Shown: piece by piece, positions 14,172 to 27,600 of the stretch
Numbering within the stretch: position 1 is the first letter of the stretch
Layout of the letters: each line of letters begins with the position of its first letter
NCBI RefSeq assembly: GCF_022458985.1
Contig: NC_061772.1
Coordinates: forward strand, 26,719,501-26,783,500
Source: Mugil cephalus
Taxonomy: Eukaryota; Chordata; Actinopteri; Mugiliformes; Mugilidae
Reading direction: 5' to 3'
DNA length: 64,000 nt
Program-made: the position numbers and the translations under genes
Notes under the pieces: generated by a model
Told to the model about the DNA's origin: nothing
What the model saw: the letters and a program-made list of their open reading frames with translations, nothing else
Databases searched by the model: none

Positions 14172-14881
14172 GGAGCGGGGGGACGTCGGCGGAACGGAAG
14201 GACATTCTTTTTTCTTTGGCCTCTGAAGACCAGACGCTGTGTGTGTTTTAACACTAACCCTAAAGGACTAATAGAGCTGTACAGAAATATATTTTTGTTT
14301 TTTTTAGACACCAACCAAAAGCAAAGAGAGGATGTAATGAGTAAAAAAAAAAAAAGAAAAAAGAAAAAAAGAAATGGCATTGTTCAAGTCATATCATGTT
14401 AATGGTGATAACCTGCATGAAGCTTTGCAAACCTTTTATTTTATTTTCTGCCTTAAACATATTGCCGTCATAATATGATCAGTGTGTATGGAAAAAAACG
14501 ACAAACGCTTGTTGTGTTTAGTGAGTTGCGACGACTGCCTTGCTGTTGGGCCATTGCGTTGCTCCTCTACTGGAGGGGAGCGATGCGTGTGTGTGTATAT
14601 ATACTATGACGTGAATGATACAGAATGCAACATACATCTCATTTTTTCTCTAAGACAAGGGAAAGGATCACAACGCTACTTGAAACGCGGTACGCAGGTT
14701 CGTGCCTTGGCCAAGTCAACTGAGGTGGTCAGAGCTTAGCGGAAACTTCTGTTGTTGTTCCACTGCATTTGGATTCAGGGTGTGAATGTACGTGTGGGTA
14801 AAGCAATAAGTTATGTCCGTCTCGTGAAAACCTTGACATGATTTGAAAAAATTCTTTGTTTACGTTGGTTACATTTTTCTT

Positions 14882-14887
14882 AATAAA
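14882..14887 (+). terminator. rrad polyadenylation signal
   Basis: AATAAA about 710 bases after the rrad stop, followed by a T-rich stretch with GTCGTTTTTTTTTG. The intervening sequence has no other gene, so it reads as 3' UTR. Confidence 0.7.
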
Positions 14888-15055
14888 ACATAAAATCAAA
14901 CCCTGAAATCTTCTGTCGTTTTTTTTTGCAACTTACTGGGTAGAGTGCAGTAGACTGAGTGGCTGAGTGATTTACCTCCTCATGAATATTCACCTGGCGG
15001 AATGGAACCTCACTGGCCTATTGGTTTTACAGGAAGGAAACAAGGTAGTTAACAA

Positions 15056-15186
15056 GTGTTTATCTGAACGTGTTAACCATTAATCCGCCGCAGGAGTACA
15101 AGTACTCAATTTTTCCACCCAATTTAAACTCCTCTCACACCTCTTGGACGGAGCCCACACACACACACACGCGCGGCTTGGAGAAG
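15056..15186 (+). promoter_or_regulatory. cdh16 proximal promoter with HNF1-like site and probable noncoding exon
   Basis: GTTAACCATTAAT at 15072-15084 matches 11 of 13 bases of the HNF1 consensus GTTAATNATTAAC. A strong donor follows at 15187 (GGAGAAG/GTAAGA), which can splice to an acceptor CTTCCAG ending at 15651, seven bases before the cdh16 ATG. The transcription start would then lie between about 15090 and 15160. HNF1-beta is an established activator of mammalian Ksp-cadherin. The splice and the site are predictions from sequence. Confidence 0.6.
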
Positions 15187-15657
15187 GTAAGAAGAAAGTC
15201 TTTTTGTTTGAAATACAGCTGGTATTGCACGTTTTTTTGCAGTGTGACCAATGGCACCGTTCATACTTATCACCCTCTGCTCATTTTAAAGCCACAATCT
15301 TTAACATTTACTCACTGGAAGCTCGGATTGGAGGTAATGCAAACCCTGTAATTTGCTATCTAGCAGAAATTAAACGGTCAAAGAACCAGACAAAAGTTTT
15401 GTGTTGCGTTGTTTTTCCCTCCAAATAAAATGTGCCTTTCCTTCCGTGCGGGCGACTATAGCTGGGGCTCAGATGTTGCCTCTGTGCTGTAGACGGGGGT
15501 CGTGCATTTTAAAAAAAAACCTTTTAGAAATCTGTTGTGTATGAAAGAATTCCATAGTGGTGAATGAGTAACATGGGAGAAATCGTGTTGATTGTTGTGC
15601 TGCGGTTCCAGCCAGCTGGTTTGAAAAGCTGCGATTGTATCACACTTCCAGAGACGG

Positions 15658-18600
15658 ATGGCAGGCAGAGGAGAAACACCGGCGCTCATCACAGCTCTCA
15701 CCATAGTAAGATGTTACTGTATTTTCGTCAAAAGACATTATTTATTTATTCATCTGTAGACGGCACGCCGTAAAAGACACCGTATAACAGCGCCTTGTTT
15801 CACAGTTGGCTGTGTTTCACTCGTTTGCACCGTGCCACGGAGCAAACGTTAAAATCGGAGTCCCCGAAAACTATGACGGCATCTTCCCGTGGTATCTAGC
15901 CAAGGTAAGATATTTTCAGTTTACTGGAAATCACCAAATGAATGTCGCTCTTGTGCATAAGAAATTAGATCTCCAACCGGAGGCTTTGTTTCATTTAATA
16001 TAAACAGTCAACGGCAATCGGAGCTGATATATTTGAATGTTTGAATGGAAAACTCACAAAAGAGTGTAATATTAAACAGGAGGCTTGTTTACATTTACGC
16101 TCTAAATATGAGAACCGGCAATAAATATTAAATTTTGTCACAAACGTGCAGTTTAAACGGTTCATTAATTTCCTGTGCGCATTCAAACATCAGTAAACGG
16201 TGGTAAATCTGTTGGAGGCTTTTTAGAAGAGAGGCGAAACACGGACTTCTGGAAAAGTTAGAAATTCTGAATTAAAATCCAAGTGACATTAGAAATTAAG
16301 CTAAAATACGGTCTAAACAGTACGTTATTATTTTTTTTTTTTTTTTTATTTGAATTGCTGATCTGGCATCAGATCCCTGGGCAATAATTATTTGTTACTG
16401 GAAACAAAAACACATAAAAGCAACTCATTAGCCGTCATAAATAAAAGATGATACGCCACACACACGAACCTCCTAAAGACAAATGAAAAATGGCATTTTT
16501 AAATCAACGTTGCTTGAAGCACAAGCCGCTCAAACCTTCTAACATATGGGACAGTTGGAGATCAGATAATATGGAGTCTACGCATTTAACTGGAAACCCC
16601 ACAAAAGTGTGTAATATTAATGTGAGACACAGGTTAACTCTAAACGGCGATACGATAAGTGTAATAAATGTCCAAAATCCTGCCTGTGAGACTGATCTTT
16701 CAGTATTTCTTTAGAGTTAATGCCACAGAAAGATCCTCACAAGACCGTAAACTTCACTTTTTAATTCTTAACTAAAACCAAACCGTTCAACAATCTTCCT
16801 TCAGCCTTTTGATCCTTTAGTGATTACGGTGAAAAGACCTGCGTTGCTCTGCAGGCCAAAATAGCATCTGTCTTTTTTTTTTCCTCCTCCCCTTTTCATT
16901 TGCACTCAAGGTCGAAAAAGTATGAACACAACCGCCGTCATCACTCCACTCTAATGGGCATGTTCACAATGCCTTTCAGGCGTCAGATCCAGCCTCTGCA
17001 TTGAGTCCAGCTGGGTGGCAGGCAGGGTGTTTTATCCGTACATGTCACTCAGGCGTCCTCTGGGTTGTGCGACAGCATGAGTATCTGGCGCTTTAATTGG
17101 CTGCTTTGTGACGTCATCATCGCAACGTATGAAACATAGTCATACGTTCAGTGCTCTGGGTCGAACCAAGTGTCATTAGCACTAGACTGAATCAAAAATA
17201 GCTTGTTAATGGCCCAAAATGGAGGATAATAACCCCCACTTTGTGTTATAAATGGAATGGGCACAATAATTGCGCCTGACTTGTTCAAGGTAAAAATTTT
17301 TCATGAAGCTCTTTTTCACATAAATAAGAACTTCTTCTTTTGACTGAATGATTAATTCTGCAAACCTTCACACGTCACAAAAGCGCCTCAGATGTGTTTT
17401 TTAATCGTCTGCGAACGAGCAGTGCCTCTCAATGTGGACATCTGAATCTTCAGATATTTTTTCCCTGAATGGACGCTTTATTAAGGAAATTCAAAACATC
17501 TAAACCTTGGGGCCACTGGAACAGAACAAGCACGTCTGCACCGAAACGCAGGGTCACACGTAGGATTGTTACAAAAACTAATTCGGCCATGAGACGAGTT
17601 GAGTAAAATTAAAGAATTCAATTTTGCCACATACTAGTAGCTTAAATGGTTCATTCATTTTCTGGGCACTGTAGTTTTGAGCAAGTCTCACTGAAATATC
17701 AGTAAATGGTGGCAAATGTGTTGGATGGAGAGGATTAATAAAGGCATAAAACTGAGGTTTAGTTCTGGATTCTGTTTCAGCAGTAAGACATCCTCAATTA
17801 AAATCGTAGTGACATTTGAAATTAACCTTACAATTAAAACTGCTGCCTAAACAGTACGTTATATGCAATAAGGTATGGATGACGTCACTGCCGCCCGAGG
17901 CCACGCCCCCCTGAGTGGCATAAAAAACTCGTGACATGTATCGTAAACAGCGACACCGAGGAAAATGTGGATTATCAGATCAAATTAAGTATAATTACAC
18001 TCGACAATAATCCATGTGAACTAGTGTGGATTTGGAAAAGCGAATTAGCCTCAGTTTCAGCTAGTTTTAAGTCAATTCAGTTATGTTAAATGTTGCTAAA
18101 TCAAATATGCTAATGCTAAGAGCTTTACTGAGAAGTAACGTTAGTCATATAATACTGTAGAGTCCAAACTTCCAGAACGTAACTGAAGAAGTAACTTAAG
18201 GTATGACTTCATCACAAAATGCAGCAGAAGTTAATATTACCTGACACTAAATGTGAACCACAACAAGGTTTCATTACCTGGATTCCAGTTGCTTCTTCGT
18301 AATGCACCGATCCATTTCTCTTCTCTCTTTTCTTCGGCAGATATCTGTAAAAATATATCTCCGACTGCTTTTCAAATCTGTTGGTTCGGTCAGTCGCACA
18401 ACAGCTCTTCCCCATTTTTTTTTTTTTAATTAATTTTACAATTTAGACGCCATCAAAGATTCAAACTAATGCTGCTAATCTCCATGTTCAACTGTCAGTG
18501 GCTGTAACCATGGAGACTTCACTTCCTGTGACGTCACGTGCATATCTATGCATAGCCTCTATGTAAGAGCAGCTAAGCTTTTTGAAAAATAATTTCCATT

Positions 18601-21600
18601 GAGAATTGCTGGTCTGACACCAAACCCTTGCACAATAATTACTTGTAATTGGGGGGAAAAAAAGAACAATACATGAAAGCAGCCCATTAGCCGTGTTTAA
18701 AAAAAAAAAAAAAAAGAACAAAACACCCCACACATGCTGTCCCTCAAGATCAAGACCGATGGAGAAAAATGAAATGTGGAAATGAAAAAAGACATTTTCA
18801 AAGAATAGAATTTAAAGCAACTTGTTGTTACCTTTGCGATAAGCACAGATCTCTTATTCTTTAAAACATTGGGACAATTGGACGTTAACTTGAGTCCAAA
18901 CACAGATTGATAAGTGGAATAAATGTTCAAAATCCTGCCTGAAAATGAAAGAGATCTTTCAGTATTTCTTTAGACTTAATGCAAAGTCCACTGAAGGATC
19001 CTCACGAGCCAATCAGTAAACTTTATTTTTTTAATGGCTAACTATAAGATGAAGCCATTTAAAATGAAAACATCTTCTCTCAGCCTGTTGATCTGGTCTG
19101 TGATTAGCGATACGGGGAAAAGACCTGCGTGGCTTTCCAGGCTGAGACAAAAGGCATAAACCGAAATAGCAACTGTCTCTTTTTTATTCTCACCTTTCTT
19201 CTGCACCAGTCAAGGTAGAAGATGAACAAGCTGCCGTCATCACTCCACTATGAAAGGACTTTGCAATAACTCTGCTGCGTTATTTATGTCTTGTTCACAT
19301 TAAATGTTAAGAGTTTCATTTGAACTCAACATTTAGAGTTTCCCTGGAACACGACAAAATAGGAGTAATAATTCCTGTGATAAAATGGTTCTACTTCACT
19401 TATGAATGTGGTTTGCTTTTAAACAAATTCACAAATCACTTGTTTTTACCACATTTGTTCTTCTCCTGTGTACAGCTCCACAGCTTGCCGGTTAATTACA
19501 GTGACCTGGTGGTGACGGGAGATGATGAGGGGATATTTGGGATTGACGCCCAGTTTCTGTATGCCCTAAAACCACTGGACAGGGAGAAGCAACCGTCTTA
19601 CTCTCTGCAGGTATCATATAGTAGTGATAACAACTTCACATACATGGTTTTATGTGATTAATAGCTGTCATAAATACATTAATTTAAGATTTACCACATG
19701 TACTTCTTCATCGTAGGGTCATCTGCTCACCTATATTCAATAATGTATAAAGTATTCATCTTTCTTTATACTACTGTTATCTGAGGGCTGCATAATAGTG
19801 TCAGTGCACGCTTTTCCAAGGTACTTACAGGGCACGTTTGTGTTTGTGTGTTGCAGGTGTCCTTCAGAACATCGGTGCATCGTCAGAGCTTCACCGTTGA
19901 AGTGTGTGTCATTGACAAGAACGACAACGTGCCTGCTTTCATAGAGGAGAGCATGAGAGGCAGCGTGCAGCTGGGGCTTCTCAAAGGTATGAGAACCTTC
20001 AGCTCCGCTGATGCCACCGCATTACACAACCTAATTTATTTTGATGTCTGCTAATCCACCCTCCCCCAACAGGCCAGAACGTGCGTAATGTGTCCCTGGA
20101 AGCTACAGTTTACCCACAGTCTCGTCAGTATTAATAGAATCATTGACGTAGTGAATGGGAACAGTTCAATTTCAATTACGGAAACATTTTTGCTGCAAAC
20201 TGTTCCCGATGAAATGGCTTAAATGTATTTTATTTATGGTGCTCCCAATCCTTTTTGTCTGCGCGTTTAATTTTAGCAAACCGCATCATCTGTCATTTAT
20301 TTTTCCTGGATACACCTGCGCATCTCTAACCTCGTTGTCTTTTATTGTAAAATGACCATGCAGGTCACTTTACCTGAAGCAGATTTAAGACAAATGACTA
20401 AATTTCTAACTTTGTAGCTCGTTCTATTAAAAATAATTGACTTTCCCTCCATTGTTTCGCTCTGCTCTGTGTCGCCGTCTCTCAGGGATCCCATTCATGC
20501 AGGTGGAGGCGCGAGATCGAGACGATCGCATCACGGCCCACGCTGACCTGAGGTTCAGCCTGATGGAGCAGACGCCCAGGATTCCCTCCAGCCAAATGTT
20601 CTTCATCGATTCCATCACCGGAGAAGTTTCCCTCACTGAAGAAGGTCAGTCCCGACCGAATGATATGCGTAACTTTCATGTTTTGGAAATGTCCTATGGG
20701 CTGAGGGTTTTTGAGTTGTTCCTAAACGCTTTTGTTGTCTGCATCCTGCTGGGGATGGTCCCTGCCACCAAGGAGTATCATTGCTATGTGGTGGGGGGTG
20801 CTACATGTCTGAGTAACATCCACACGAATGAATGCCAGGTCCAGAAGTTTCCCAGCAGAACAATGAATCGTCACAATTATGGTTGATGTTATTTTCTCCT
20901 GCCGTCAGTGGTCCTAATGTTGTGGCTGATCTGTGTATCTCTACATTTGTCCCGTTGCTTCTTTTCGCAGTGGAATCAATTGCACCGGCAGCCATCCATT
21001 CCCGAGTCTTAACAGAAGCACCGCTGTTTGACAAATGAGATCACATGCTTTGGATCGTGAACGGTTTATTTTATTCTCTACATTTACTCGGTGTGATGAT
21101 AAAAGTAGATTTTTGCTTTATTAGACAGCAGAATTTCACTCTTTCCAACTCTAGAGTTCGTTTGTTTTGTCTTTCCACACGCTGCAACCTGGCCTTTTTA
21201 TTAATCTTTGTAACTATCAACTGAAGCTATGAAGTCATGTCATGATCACTGACAAAGAAACGTGTTTGCCTACGTCGTGAAGTGCATTCTCGAGCCATGA
21301 AACAGTTTCGTAAATTTCCACTCTTTTTTCTAGCAACACGATGTCTTGGCACTTTATACTTTTCCTTCCGGTACCTTCCTTTTAAAATATAAATCTAACA
21401 GTCAACTCTGAGACATGAATGTGTTCTTTTGTGCAGTGACGTATGGAAATGACAGGAAATGGAAATGGAGATTTAGTAGCCAGGTCTGAATAATTATATA
21501 TTGTATCTAACACCCAGTTACACGCAGTAAAGCTGCTCATAGTGAATCTGAGATTGGCACTTCAATGTAGTATTCACAAAGCCAGCTCAATACTGAGGCA

Positions 21601-24600
21601 GCCTCAACTTTGGGGAAAATGAAAGATAAAAAAATCAGTTTTCTTAAAACCTAAAATATCCTTATTGTTATCAGAGTCTTAGACAGACAATACTGCTTAT
21701 TAATAATCCTGACTGAGTTATTTAGGAAGGATCAAAATGAGACAAATCCTGCAAAGTAAAAGTCCTGCAAAAGCCGGACACTTTTTCTGACTTCAAGTTA
21801 TATATGGACTAAAATTTAAAGTATTGAGTCGTGATACTAAGTGCTGTAATTATGTTGGCCCTTGATACTTCTTTTAGGCCATTGCACACGCACTTACAGT
21901 ACATTCCTGCGCGCTGTTGCTATTTCTGTAGCTCTAGTATTGACCTTTGTCACAGCGGATAACTTTCACACTCGTCCGGTCCCTCGTGGCCCACGCTGCC
22001 GCTGATCTCCACATGGCTGGCGGCAGTGCAAATTGCCTCCTTGACTTTTCTGGCTTAACATCAGCCTAGCTGGAACTGATGGCTGTGATTGCTTTAAGAG
22101 TGTGCCATTCTATGGTCTCCTACGTTTGAGCATGCAAGAAAATGCAAATGAAGTGATGAAAAGAGCACTGGAAATGTCATAAAATGTGCGCAACGTCTCA
22201 TTTATCTGGGGAGATGTTGTCACGATTGGGTCTCTGTGAGCCTTTATGCCATTATGTGATGTTTGCATGTAATATTTACCTCCAAACATATCATTTTCTC
22301 TTGTAGAACTTGACTCACAGGGCCTCTGCAGTGCAGTTACTGCCCATATTAAAGAGGATAAATGTGAAATGAACCTGAAAAATATTTTCATCCTCCTCCT
22401 CCAGGAGCCTCTACGCTGGACCCAGAGATGTGTGGCCGCTATAAGCTCTCGGTGATGGTGAAGGACATGGGCGGGAAGGCGAACGCTTTCTTCACCACTG
22501 GCATCGTTACCGTAGAGGTGACAGGAAACACGTGGGCGTCACCCGACCCTGTGCGACTTCAGGAGAACCTCCCAGGTCCTTACCCCATACCCATCTCACA
22601 GGTGAGGCAGTTACCAAGCAAACACAGGGCTAATGTGGCCGATACCGATTTTTAACGAGTATTTTCATGAAACGTCATGATCATTGAATAACTTTGTAAT
22701 TTTCCCACATGATTGTGATTACGATAAAATACGGGACAAATATTTAGGCAAATAAACCAGTTTTTCTTAACTAATCACAATATAAATTTCCCCTTTTAAA
22801 TACATTAAATTAAATAAATAGTTTTAGATAAAACTCATCAGTGAAAAATAAGAAAATGGAACAATGTAACATAAAATATAAATATAACAATGTAAAAATA
22901 AAGTCAGTAATAAAGTCAGTTGAGCAAAATAGGTAAATAAAAGTGTAATAATAAATATAAAAATTGCATCACCATCACATCCCATGTAATTATCTTCTCT
23001 TCCGAGTACCAACGCAGCATCAGTCACCGCCCGTGCGACGCTGCTGTGATGATGGGATTTGAGTGTCAAACTCACTCATATCCACCTTTTACTACAGGTG
23101 GGGATGGAGCAGCAGACTTGGAGACAAGCTGCACTCACAAGAACTCTGTGAGGAGTGATTTAGTTGACGTTTAGAAGAGAAACAGTAACTCCCAGCCCCA
23201 GCAGCTATACCTCTGACCAACAAGTGTCCTCTTGGGCGCTAACCCACCGCTTCAGCTCCAAAATTGATTTCACTCGTCTACAATAAAAAACACTTTTACT
23301 TATTGGATTTGTGGCATTAATCATGGAGACAATTTGCAAAGTGCAAATATTATTCTTAATGCAGTTTTAGCTGTGTTATCGTATTACGATAAAACAAACA
23401 CTGTCGATAGCGTTTGCTGAACAAAAAAGCAGCATCAGATTACAAATTGCTGTTTTTAACGTCTAAGTGACCAAATGCTGAATTATTGATGCTGGTCAAA
23501 TGCCACGAATCCTTTAAGGCTGACTCCCGACTGAGTCACTTTAACTCTTTAACTCATCACTCACTCATTCACTCACCCACCAACCATCCACCGTTCTCAG
23601 GGGGTATTAAATGTGGTCCTGCTTTATGGACAGTCAGTTTTATCTGTTATCACTTTAAGCACATTTGTCAAGTCTCACGCACGTTTAAGGTCTTCTATTG
23701 CAATTTCATTCATCTATCTGCACAAACTAATTTGCAACTTTTAAAATGTAATCTAAGCCACTATGCTTTGCTTATTTCTCTGATTATTTATACAACAGTG
23801 AAATTAATATCTTATATCTGAATGTCAACTTTGCCCTGAAGACACAGTTATTTTCTTGTATTTTAGAAATGAAATTAATTATTCTTTCTACACTAAGGAT
23901 CAGTGCTAACTCACAATGAGCAAGTGTGTGCGCTTGTTGGAATAAAAAAAAAAAAATTGAAAGTGGTTAACAGAACAATCGACAGGAAACTACAACTGGG
24001 TCAAGATATGGGCATGTTTTTGAGTCTAAAGCTGGAAATCTGTTCTTAAAATAAATTTTGGATCGTGTCCCTGCGTCACAAAAAAAAAAAAAAAGAAAAA
24101 GAAAGAAAGAACGTAAGAAAGAAACCAGCCCACAACACAGTCCTCACAGCTGGACCAACTAAAATGTCACTTGATGATATCTTTCAATGCTTTGACTTCA
24201 AACCGAAAGAGACATTTTTCGAAGAGCAGTTTAGTTTAGTTTATGTTAAAAATAGATTGTACAGAATAAGAAGGAAGAAATGTGCCGAGAACCTCCCCTG
24301 TCAAAATATCAAAAGCAACGTAAGATGTACACGAAAATAGACACGTCAAACAGAGGAAAAAAAGGTAATACCGCACTAAAGTTGATTGATTAAATACTTT
24401 TTCAGTTGATCTTTGAAGATTACCAGTGAAGAGGACGCGGCATGAATTCATATCTTTTGACTGTCTAGTGGAGGAACAGTGAATATCAGATGAAAAGAGG
24501 AAAAAAATTCAGAAAACACTTGGCAAATCATGAATTAAAAGAATGAATTTATACATAAATACTCAAATTTGGTATTCGTTGATGTCGTAAATAGGTAAAA

Positions 24601-27600
24601 GTTTGTATATTCTGAATAAAGAAGCGTAAGGTTAACATCTATTCATCCTTTTTGAACTGATAAAATCTCATTGAGATTAGCAGCACATGTAGCACCTCAA
24701 ATTGAATTACAATACATAATACAGGGATGAATGAACATACATTATTATCAGTGCTGTAATGTTAATGCCATTTATAGGTTTCATGTTCTCATATTTGTAT
24801 CCCTCCCGGGTCTCGTCTAACCCTTTGGTTGTTATAATATTAGTCGCATTTAACTTCACGGCTATAAATAATCGGGAAGCCCTCAGAGACTTTGTAACGC
24901 GTGGTAAAAATATCATCTGGTTCATGTTATTTGAGGAGAATTTTCAAATACATGCTATATATGCATGATCAAAAACATATTACTATTGAATTCTTCAATT
25001 TTGATGATGAGCTGAATGCATCGTCGTGGCTACCACTAGGTCCATCACGATACCCCTCCTCTCCTCTCGCCTCCTCTCCCTTCCCCTCCTTCTTTTCTTC
25101 TCCCACCTCCCCCACACTCGCCCTCTCATCTCTCCTGTTCCAAGCGTCCCTTTCCACCCACTGAAAATGTGTGGATTCGCAAGTGTGGGCACGTTAGATT
25201 TATTCATTTTTTGTTTTTTTATTTTTTATTTCAAAAGGCCAGTTGAAATCTACAATAAAGTTGATCTTTTTTTTGTCTTCGGGGATAGTTTGATATGATT
25301 TAATACCCAGTGAAAATTGGTATAATACACTAAAATATTTTTACTATTTAATATTGACAAACAGCGCTGTGCTTTTTATGCAAATCGTGATTCGACAAGC
25401 AGATTCCCTTTTGTGTGTGGAAGAATGTGTCGAAGCTTCTGCCCGTGTTTCTGAGCTGTCTCATTCGTCCTCGTCCAAATATCCAAACTGGATTAGGCTA
25501 ACGCGGCGTTCACTTAGGGGAAGCCTCATTTCGCCCCCAACGACGCGATGGTGCCGCTGCGCTCAGTGGGCGGTGGGACGAACTGCTGCTGTGACACACA
25601 CAGACACAGTCGTGTTCAAGGACCCACTCTGTGGAATCCACCTCCCCTGCTGTCTGCTAAATGGAGCAGTCATGTCCACAGTCACCGAGCTGTGACAAAG
25701 GTTGACATCTCCCGCGGTGTGTCAGATGCTCCGATCAATCCGCCGCTCCGCATACTTTATGCAGTTTCTGCCGTAAATCCTTCTCCGTGTAAAGGTCAGC
25801 TGTGATATTGTTACCGGCTCTGGTCAAAACAAGCTCCGGATGAAAATGCGAAATGTGAAATCCAGCCATTTGTTATCACCACTTGCGTCACCGAAGCTAT
25901 AGAGGTTAATGTGTCATCTGTGTTTTTCCCTGACCGCATGAAAAACTTCAATTATGTAATGCAATCAGCAGAACTACTCGAGCCCTGTAATGCGATCAAT
26001 CGAGACATCAGAGAGAGGGGAGAGAGGCCTCGGCGGCCGCGAATGAATGAGTCAAAGCTCTTAACTGCATTGTATTGTCAGTTTTCACAGTCGCAGATGA
26101 AATGTGTTTGTTTGTCGTGGAAGTAGTTTTTTTTTTTTTTTTTTTTTTTGAGCCCGGCCGGAACCGTCGTCACACGGCCTCATGATTCGTTTTCGGTTGT
26201 GCAAACAGCACTCGCACCGAGGTGGTCATCTGAGGTGACCTCATGCTGTGAAACGAAAACAGTCGACGACGATCGATACTGTTGCTGCGACAAATCTAAT
26301 ACAGAAACTATTACAGAAATACTTCTCTAGTCAGTAAAACTATGTCCCCCCCGGGTGCACTCTGAGAAAAATGATGTGCAGGCTCAACATAAACATTTGA
26401 TGTAACAATTTCCATGGATATTTTTAAGTTATTTCAGCTTAGCTGGTATTGAGTACACGCCACAGGACTTTTCAAGTTAGGCCAACGAAATTAATTTGGT
26501 ACAAGCAACATGATTAGGCTCTACTGAAAAATGTTTATGCAGATTGTTGCCTTATTTTTTTTTGTACAATAATTTATTTATCTAAATCAGAATAAATTTT
26601 AAGTTATACTTAGTGAATATACATCTATGGTGAATTAAGCCAGAAATGTCTGTTAAAAATTCATGTATTAATGACTCAAGACTACATTGTTTATTTTCAG
26701 TGATATCTCAAATGAAGTTATCAACTCATAATATTTACACACAGCAGACATATTTTTTTATGCAGATAAAACTCTTGATTTTGAGCCAAACTGAATCCAT
26801 GAATCAGTGTATTTGCAAACTGACACTTTTTTGAAGATTATGGTGAGAGAGTTGAACTCCCCATCAGGAAAACTCTACCTGGGTTTTGCATCGCTCTTAA
26901 ATTTCTAGTGTCCATCCAGTGATCAGGCATAACATTATGACCAGTTACATGAAATGTGTTCTAATATTGTGCCTCCAAAACCGTAGTGACCCATCAGAGA
27001 ATGGACATGGACCTTCTGTCCTGTGGTGTCTGGCAACAGGATGGTGTTAGTGGGGGCCTTTGGGTCCTATGGGTCAAGGGGAGGGGCCTCTGTGGATCAT
27101 CCCACAGATACTTGATCAGTTTGGGATCTAGTGAATTTGGAGGCCAGGTCAACACCTTGTGCTGTTTTTCATATTTTTTCCCAAACCATTTTTGTGTTTG
27201 TGTGTCTGTGTTAGGCTGCATCCTGCCGCCGTCAAGGAGTGACGTTGCTATGTGATGCTCCTGTCAGTGGCCATCATGTGACGCCTGATCGGTGTAGATT
27301 AATTTTCATTGTCAACATTTTCATTTAGTGCAGCATATTTAAATTCCTTGTTTTGTTGGATAAACACTCAAAAACCACATTATGAACTGCACAAAAAAAA
27401 GCAAATCTTCACATCTGAAAAACTAAAAATCTTTCAGTTTGCTTTTGAAATAACTAAAACGCTAAATTGACTATAAAAACATTTTGGTCAACTGGTATCA
27501 GCTCTGATATTATAGCACCTCCAGATTTTCAGATTTCAGGACATAAAGCAGATTAACGACGTCGTAGCCTTTCCACACCAAAACCCGTTCGCGGCGGACA

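Noticed and set aside
13836-14380. Minus-strand open frames opposite the last rrad exon
   Set aside because: Shadows of the rrad coding exon and of the poly-A/poly-T rich 3' UTR.
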